From the NCBI RefSeq assembly GCF_954871325.1, contig NC_088775.1:13307561-13371560 (forward strand): 64,000 nucleotides of DNA. Reading direction: 5' to 3'. This DNA is from Gordionus sp. m RMFG-2023 (Eukaryota > Nematomorpha > Gordioida > Chordodea > Parachordodidae). This document shows positions 61,101 to 64,000 of the stretch, piece after piece (the stretch's first letter is position 1; each line of letters opens with the position of its first letter). The notes under the pieces were generated by a model. That model had not been told where the DNA came from. It was given only the letters and a program-made list of their open reading frames with translations, and ran no database searches. A program made the position numbers and the translations under genes.

Positions 61101-64000
61101 AGTTATAGGCAAGCAATTACATCATTGTCCGGTCTATAAAATAAATAACTAAATTACAAGAGCGGTTACTTTTTTCTGATCAAAATGGAGGTGCGATATA
61201 TATAGAATGCTAGGGCTAGATAAACTGATAAGGGTTCAAGATAAACAGGTGATCAACTTTGGAAGTTTTTAGTTGGTGATAGCATAATTATTTTCAAATT
61301 TGGTTTTATTACCAAAATGTAATATATTTGAACAAAGTTTTTTTTCCGATAAGAAGATTAAATGTTTGTACTTGGTATATTTAAAAAAATAATCAATAAC
61401 TTCAGAACAAAAATAAATTTATATGAAAAAAAGAAAGAAAATAAGGCAGATGATATATTATGACCAGTTTTAAAAATTGTGATTGGTCGAAAAAAATTAT
61501 AAATATTAAAGCTACACGGGATTTGCCTAATTTCCAAATCATTTTTTTGAACGGGTAATTTCCATTTACATTATTATTGTAAGAGGCAAATAATAAATAA
61601 TGCCCATTGCTAAATAGAGGTTTTATATTAAGCGAGTTTTCCCGCGCAAACCTGTCTGTTCATGGTTTTCGACAAAAATTTTCCCGCCTGCTGCCCTTAA
61701 TTTAAAAATAATGTTTTAAATAATATTAAACTCACCCTAACCACCCGCCGACATAATATTTTAAGCACTCTCGTTCTCCTGGGTAAGCTGAAACTCTTCT
61801 TCTATGAGTGTATTATTATGAATAATCCGGCTTTTTTCACGGTAGCATAAAGGTTAAAATTTTAAAAATATTGTGTTTTATAAGTTTATCAAATTTCTGA
61901 ATTTCTGAAACTTTTAAATGGAAAATAATAATAGGACTTATTATTTCATACAGTTCAATGCATACTAATGCCTGCACCTTGATTATTATTAGTATAGGTA
62001 ATATACACATTTTAAAATGCATTTCCGGTAAAATCAGGTTTTTTTCAAATTTAAAACGTTTCAATAAATGAAAATAAAATTTGTAATTTTCATAAGAAAA
62101 AAATATATGGAGGAGTTGATAAAATTATAAATAACTCTTTATGTTTGAGGAAAAAAAACAATTTAAATAAAATATTTAAGAGGATTTGAAGTAAATGCGC
62201 CTCCTAATTCCATTTTTACATGTAAATTTTATAAAATAAAGATGAAGAATCCACCCCTTCTAAAATCTTTTTTTTATTAGAAAAAAAAGAAAAATCAACT
62301 AAAAACGGAACACCTATTAAAACGGTGGCAAATGAAAAAGACGTTAAAATAAGCGATAAATTATACGAGGCCATGCCAGAAACTTCCTTTACCAGGAGCA
62401 TTTCTAACCCCGAAGCGGTTATGAGACGGCGACGCCAACAAAAGCTGGAGAAAAAACTGAGACTTATTAAGGTGATTTTTTTGCAATAAATTCATAATTT
62501 TTTTTATCTCGTCTTATATATATGAATATATCATCGGCTGAGTATTATAGTGTTCTATATCCACTTTTTTGCAAAATACTTTTTTTTGATATATCTACTT
62601 TGCTATATTCTTATATATCCCTAAATGTTAAAATATAATTTACAATGATCCTCTCTCTATTTGCATTATTACGTTGTGATTTCATATTAAAATGCAAGAA
62701 ATATATTATTTATAAATGCTCTCCTGAATATGGAACACTATAATACTCAACTGAGGATATTATTTTAGAAACTTTAGTATAGTTTAGTTTTTTAAATATG
62801 TTATTATGTTTTAAAAATCTTACTGCGCTATTTTCTCCATTTTTTAAAAAAAATCTTTTTTTTCTAACTGGATATTATTTTCTTTCTTCTGGTGATTATG
62901 CCTCCGGGAATCGAATTTTATTCGGAAAATTTTTTTTTGAGATGTCAATCATTGACCTTATTTTTAATTTTAAGTATTATCTGGGTATAAATTTTGTTAG
63001 AAATAATTATAAATAAATTGGAAGTTAAATTCTGATTTTTATTTGAGGAAATTTTTAGGATATAAGTGGCAGCTTATTCAAATAATTTTTTAAGACTTAA
63101 ATTGAGGCAAATGGTGTCACAAATTCTTATCAACTGAGTACACTTTCCTCCTTCCTTAACGCCATTTTATTTGCAAAAATGTATAATTAGTTTATCAAAT
63201 TATTAAATATGACACTTTGAATAAAAACGCACTAAAGGCTATCGGTAAAAATCAAAACAATACTAACGGCAATATTGGGAACACGAAAAATGATCCTGGA
63301 AAATTTGATAATTATGCCAGCACTTTTAGCAAAAATGAAGGCGGTGGTATAAAGAATGGGATCTTAGCTAATGGAGGTATAGTCTTTAATTCCTGCCATA
63401 ATTTTAGTTAAACACAATTTATTTTAGAGTTTAGAATGCTCTTCATAATAAAAAAGAAAAGATTTTTTTAAGAACGCATGCAGGATTTTTGATCAAATTT
63501 TTCCTAAAATTCCAAATTTTTTATCTCGGAAAAAAATCTTTTATCATTTTTTGTTATTTTTTGCTTAAAAAATCTTTCTTGGTTGAAATCACAAATTTTT
63601 GTTCTTTAAAAATAATCTTCATTATATGCTCAAAATTTTGGGCCAAAATATAATTTAAGAAAATCTTTGAAAGATTTTTCTCAAACTCTGATTTATTTAA
63701 AACGTAAGATTATTGCTATATTCTGGAAATCTAACATTATATAACTGTCCTTACACATTAATTTAGGTGGAATGTTAAAGATTTACGGGGAATCACTGAA
63801 GCCAGGCATACCTTACAAAACTCTGCTACTCGCTACAAATGATACGGCTAGCTATGTTGTTAGAGAAATTCTCAATAAATATGGCATGCCAGACCACGAA
63901 CCTTCTGATTATTGTTTGTTCAAGGTTACAACTTTTTTCTTAGTTTTTGTTCTGAATTTTAAACGACTTTTAGACCATTACTTCCCTTCCATCACTTACT
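34085..64000 (+). CDS. AFDN: Afadin / canoe orthologue, 5' part of the gene
   Basis: Afadin is the actin- and nectin-binding scaffold of adherens junctions. Seven coding exons are visible with agreeing phases. Exon 1 starts at ATG 34085. Exon 2 and exon 3 form the first Ras-association domain (GVMRFYFQEEGAKVATKCIR, EKFRPDMR, YSLYEVHINGDE, then KPLLVQLNWNKDDREGRF). Exons 4-6 are a charged linker, with MPETSFTRSISNPEAV and MRRRRQQKLEKKL in exon 5, hallmarks of afadin. Exon 7 opens the second Ras-association domain (LKIYGESLKPGIPYKTLLLA, EPSDYCLFK). The FHA, dilute and PDZ domains lie beyond the window. Introns 1 (18.3 kb) and 2 (7.2 kb) are full of transposons. The coding frame has no break; the donor of exon 3 and the acceptor of exon 6 are weak. 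No promoter was recognised before 34085. Confidence 0.9.
34190..36815. other. Start of afadin intron 1, no supported element
   Basis: A+T-rich. An A/T-run-rich stretch at 35760-35970 has inverted AAAGATTTTT words reminiscent of the MITE at 63425-63690, but no clear ends. Confidence 0.4.
36816..36979. repeat. MITE of the TAGTGTTGTTAAACG family, copy 3
   Basis: It starts TAGTGATGTTAAAGC and ends TTTTAACAACACTA; interior ACGGCTAACTCAATATTTTA as in the copies at 41484 and 42682. Confidence 0.55.
37048..37191. repeat. Short palindromic MITE
   Basis: Left GAGTCGCTGACATAAATATC and right GATATTTATGTCAGTAACTC are inverted copies over about 22 bp; further inside, GGACAAAAAGATACCGG faces CCATTGTCATTTTATCCGGG. 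No coding content; the family is not known to me. Confidence 0.6.
38192..38868. repeat. Possible TTAA-type (PiggyBac-like) MITE
   Basis: The right end, reversed, reads CCCTTCATAACACAGGTAGG beside TTAA; the left end reads CCCTGCGAACATTCGTGGGG beside CTAA. A similar right end (AGTATTGAAGGG-TTAA) lies at 48216-48231. No frame inside. Confidence 0.35.
40085..40290. repeat. GGGCC-rich repeat fragment
   Basis: CACCGGCCCGTGCGGG, CCGGGTTACCCGGGCCC and GCGTGCCTTGCAG match the G+C blocks of the 264-1602 and 47736-47906 elements. The ends are unclear. Confidence 0.4.
41484..41705. repeat. MITE of the TAGTGTTGTTAAACG family, copy 4 (two pieces)
   Basis: TTGTTAAACGACTCG to CGTTTAACAACACTG (41486-41622) forms one unit; the rest to 41705 is a partial second one ending GAGCCGATTAACAGCG. 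Confidence 0.5.
42682..42871. repeat. MITE of the TAGTGTTGTTAAACG family, copy 5
   Basis: TAATGTTGTTAAACGACTC to GCCGTTTAGCAACACTA, directly abutting the hAT element that starts at 42874. Confidence 0.6.
43306..45355 (-). mobile_element. Small coding-free LTR element (fossil)
   Basis: It begins TG, ends CA and is flanked by GTAAA on both sides (43301-43305 and 45356-45360). The LTRs share a block of about 165 bp (43360-43524 and 45193-45355) that is nearly identical. A purine-rich tract abuts the left LTR and a TGGTGCCCC-type primer-binding site the right one, giving minus orientation. There are no gag or pol parts; the interior is low-complexity and minisatellite. The TGTTGA start and purine tract resemble Copia-type elements, but this is tentative. 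A young, non-autonomous (TRIM/LARD-like) insertion. Confidence 0.7.
43980..44870. repeat. Minisatellites in the LTR element interior
   Basis: 43985-44110: tandem TTTTTTGCGTTTTACA-like units. 44520-44870: tandem units built from GGTAGTCATAATAG, AGATAGTCATCTCCATAGGT and AATAGGTAGTCATATAAATA. Confidence 0.75.
46800..47727. other. A+T-rich intron DNA
   Basis: Nothing supported. A small duplication (AAAAATAATCCTTACAGCCA-type, 47161-47228) is visible. Confidence 0.4.
47736..47906. mobile_element. hAT-type MITE of the GGGCC family, exact 8-bp target duplication
   Basis: It starts CAGAGGCCCTACCCGGG and ends GGGCCTGCAGATCTTTG. CTAAATAT lies on both sides (47728-47735 and 47907-47914). At 171 bp this is the best-bounded member of the family. 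Confidence 0.75.
47915..51187. other. A+T-rich intron DNA with unassigned pieces
   Basis: A TTAA-type end (48216-48231) and a more complex segment at 48400-48620 (ending in AACCCTTAACC) suggest MITE remains. No coding frame is convincing. Confidence 0.35.
51188..51375. repeat. GGGCC-family repeat with a 32-bp tandem duplication
   Basis: CATTTTTTTACTGGGAAT and the following 14 bp occur twice (51188-51219, 51220-51251) with one change. CCCGGCCCGG follows, then GGCATGCAAATCTTTG, the same end type as 47906. Confidence 0.5.
51380..52190. other. A+T-rich intron DNA
   Basis: Inverted words AAACTCAATTTAAAT/ATTTAAATTGAGTTTT at 51498-51516 and 51578-51594 can pair. No gene. Confidence 0.4.
52195..52440. 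repeat. GGGCC-family repeat fragment upstream of afadin exon 2
   Basis: GCCCAGCCCG, AGCTCGGATCAG, GGGCGCAGCC and CTCGGCCTAGCCAG alternate with A+T runs as in the other members. It ends about 85 bp before the exon. Confidence 0.4.
52525..52720 (+). CDS. AFDN: Afadin exon 2 (first Ras-association domain)
   Basis: Acceptor AATTTTTAG; starts NGEFFGVMRFYFQEEGAK and ends YSLYEVHING with one base left over, donor GTATAT. Close match to the RA1 domain of afadin. Confidence 0.9.
53275..53402. other. G+C-rich island of unknown nature in afadin intron 2
   Basis: A compact stretch with GTGCGCCTCCAGCTCACGCA, GAGCGGCGTGATCAGG and GGCGGCGGCGCGGCATGC in otherwise A+T-rich DNA. No open frame, tRNA or known RNA was recognised. 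It may be an unknown repeat or ncRNA relic. Confidence 0.35.
53890..55325 (+). pseudogene. hAT transposase remnant, heavily decayed
   Basis: Parts appear in family order: IISRGALDNVY; LNLIDSESKFFSITFDL then TDHFKRHWRC; HAGETILSEIDSIEKVFHLK; LRDYEHHLCLGHGLYNFVTV (53900-54410). LATLLNPRFKNLK (54900) and the dimerisation tail with LARKVLCLPATSTLR (55205-55255) follow. Many stops and frame changes. The ends were not recognised. Confidence 0.65.
55561..57351 (-). mobile_element. hAT element with GTAGCGCGCTAC ends
   Basis: Both ends carry AGTAGCGCGCTAC (55596-55608; 57327-57339) plus nested CGCTATT/GCTAC repeats. Minus-strand coding pieces: an N-terminal acidic part (57080-57010), SADKVIVDFI then VQPISLVDNPSF (56660-56580), IKTLSPGTTILCRQTLMNKI and EISYICTTGDSCT (56350-56180), HWLDPRTLKRRSVALAL (56100-56050), and the dimerisation tail with LNTPLSSSASVERLFKA (56046-55807). 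An intron with GTAAAA and TCTTAG sites fits between the last two catalytic parts. No target duplication was found. Confidence 0.65.
56096..56587. repeat. Recent 247-bp tandem duplication of an exon-intron unit
   Basis: 56096-56342 is repeated at 56343-56587 with only two single-base losses. The unit, AATGGCCTAAGATTCCCAAA to CCATGGTAAATGAT, spans hAT coding sequence, a 5' splice site, the intron and the 3' splice site. Confidence 0.9.
57880..59912 (-). mobile_element. PiggyBac element with intact TTAA-flanked ends
   Basis: It starts CCCTGTATTGCATGTACTAT and ends CACAGTATGCAATACAGGG, with TTAA on both sides (57876-57879 and 59913-59916). Subterminal copies of the motif ATACACAxxATGCAAT lie at about 58030-58048 and 59818-59836, beside the terminal one. 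The transposase gene is on the minus strand (59475-58147) and is damaged. It sits in afadin intron 2, 45 bp before exon 3. Confidence 0.9.
58147..59475 (-). pseudogene. PiggyBac transposase, core deleted and frameshifted
   Basis: It starts MNCGTIPNDSEDSNLSESSD, with a likely 44-nt intron near 59337-59380. An N-terminal part with IWKNCLTNLPLVIPKWKGEK (59277-59092) follows. Then comes the dimerisation/DDBD part (LEKFIGIIFYMSIIKLPRAR, 59095-58800). The text then jumps from KNILKSLSIGETI straight to VKWHDNRAVTLLSTF. The catalytic stretch carrying the first two Asp of the DDD triad is therefore missing. IKVYNKSMGGVDLMDSLLSL (58640) and the Cys-rich C-terminal domain (CKMPGCTFITKVSCQKCGVY, 58260-58200) remain. 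Frame changes fall near 59095, 58676 and 58260. It cannot transpose itself but could still bind its ends if expressed. Confidence 0.8.
59958..60067 (+). CDS. AFDN: Afadin exon 3 (end of first Ras-association domain)
   Basis: Begins DERKIEDDEKPLLVQLNW after acceptor CTTTAAAG, only 45 bp downstream of the PiggyBac insertion. The donor after DDKTK (GTTTTA) is weak; the next exon is in phase 0 as required. Confidence 0.85.
60407..60743 (+). CDS. AFDN: Afadin exon 4 (linker)
   Basis: Acceptor AATTTCAG, then PTGLDDSYYRGREVKTFLNH. It is rich in Asn, His, Ser and charged residues, with no known domain. It ends RKSK plus one base before GTAAAT. Confidence 0.8.
60917..61058. repeat. Palindromic MITE in afadin intron 4
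   Basis: CAAGTCAGCTGGTGATACGC and its following CATTTTG are inverted at the right end (CAAAATGGCGTATCACCAGC, TGATTTG), about 27 bp with one mismatch. The interior is A+T-rich. No coding content. Confidence 0.7.
61060..62280. other. Rest of afadin intron 4
   Basis: A+T-rich; no exon with matching phase was found between exons 4 and 5. Confidence 0.5.
62281..62471 (+). CDS. AFDN: Afadin exon 5 (linker with the SISNPEAV motif)
   Basis: Lys-rich start after acceptor TTTTTTATTAG, then DKLYEAMPETSFTRSISNPE and a basic helix ending LEKKLRLIK; donor GTGATT. Human afadin has MPETSFTRTISNPEVV at the same place. Confidence 0.9.
63238..63376 (+). CDS. AFDN: Afadin exon 6 (linker; start uncertain)
   Basis: AIGKNQNNTNGNIGNTKND through NGILANG, Asn/Gly-rich. 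Start 63238 fits phase 0 from exon 5 but its acceptor (ACTAAAG) is poor. A better-looking acceptor at 63190 would be out of phase unless another exon exists. Confidence 0.6.
63425..63690. mobile_element. hAT-type MITE filling most of afadin intron 6
   Basis: It starts TAGAGTTTAGAATG and ends TCTCAAACTCTG, an imperfect inverted repeat of the CAGAGTT type. ATTTATTT lies on both sides (63417-63424 and 63691-63698), an exact 8-bp target duplication. At 266 bp it makes up two-thirds of the 390-bp intron. Confidence 0.75.
63767..63924 (+). CDS. AFDN: Afadin exon 7 (start of second Ras-association domain)
   Basis: Acceptor TTAATTTAG; GGMLKIYGESLKPGIPYKTL through EPSDYCLFK, donor GTTACA. Human afadin has GGTLRIYADSLKPNIPYKT in the second Ras-association domain. 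Confidence 0.9.

Overview
The window is a gene-poor, strongly A+T-rich stretch of an invertebrate animal genome (introns, many DNA transposons, no bacterial operon structure, no rRNA or tRNA seen). The sequence does not fix the species. The main landmark is an afadin/canoe gene on the + strand. Its coding exons can be read at 34085-34189, 52525-52720, 59958-60067, 60407-60743, 62281-62471, about 63238-63376 and 63767-63924, and it runs off the right edge. Intron 1 is about 18.3 kb and intron 2 about 7.2 kb, and both are packed with transposon remains.

Layout. 1-7200: hAT remains, including a 4.5-kb hAT element with exact 8-bp target duplications (2482-6967). 7200-11650: A+T-rich DNA with small repeats. 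11663-13733 (-): an apparently intact ten-exon gene for an unrecognised coiled-coil protein, read by following splice sites and phase. 13882-14277: a SINE-like insertion with a 14-bp target duplication and four hairpins, sitting in a MULE-type terminus. 14781-15506 (+): a second set of phase-1 mini-exons related to the MULE gene. 15690-16440: complex tandem repeats. 17139-18284: a short hAT derivative.

18712-27843 is a MULE (Mutator-like) element. Its minus-strand transposase gene has two FLYWCH zinc fingers joined by an array of alternating 57-bp and 42-bp mini-exons, with 44- and 48-nt introns, all in one phase. A young Gypsy LTR retrotransposon (22601-26969) sits in one of the mini-introns. 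This array is the most unusual structure in the window.

28184-34000: a foldback MITE, a possible protein-disulfide-isomerase-like exon relic, and two hAT remains. 34085-64000: afadin. Its introns hold several MITE families, a long hAT copy (42874 to about 46790) split by a small coding-free LTR element (43306-45355), two further hAT remains (53890-55325; 55561-57351), a PiggyBac element with intact TTAA-flanked ends but a gutted transposase (57880-59912), and a MITE filling most of the last visible intron (63425-63690). The host genes are only two; nearly everything else is mobile DNA of many families, often nested.
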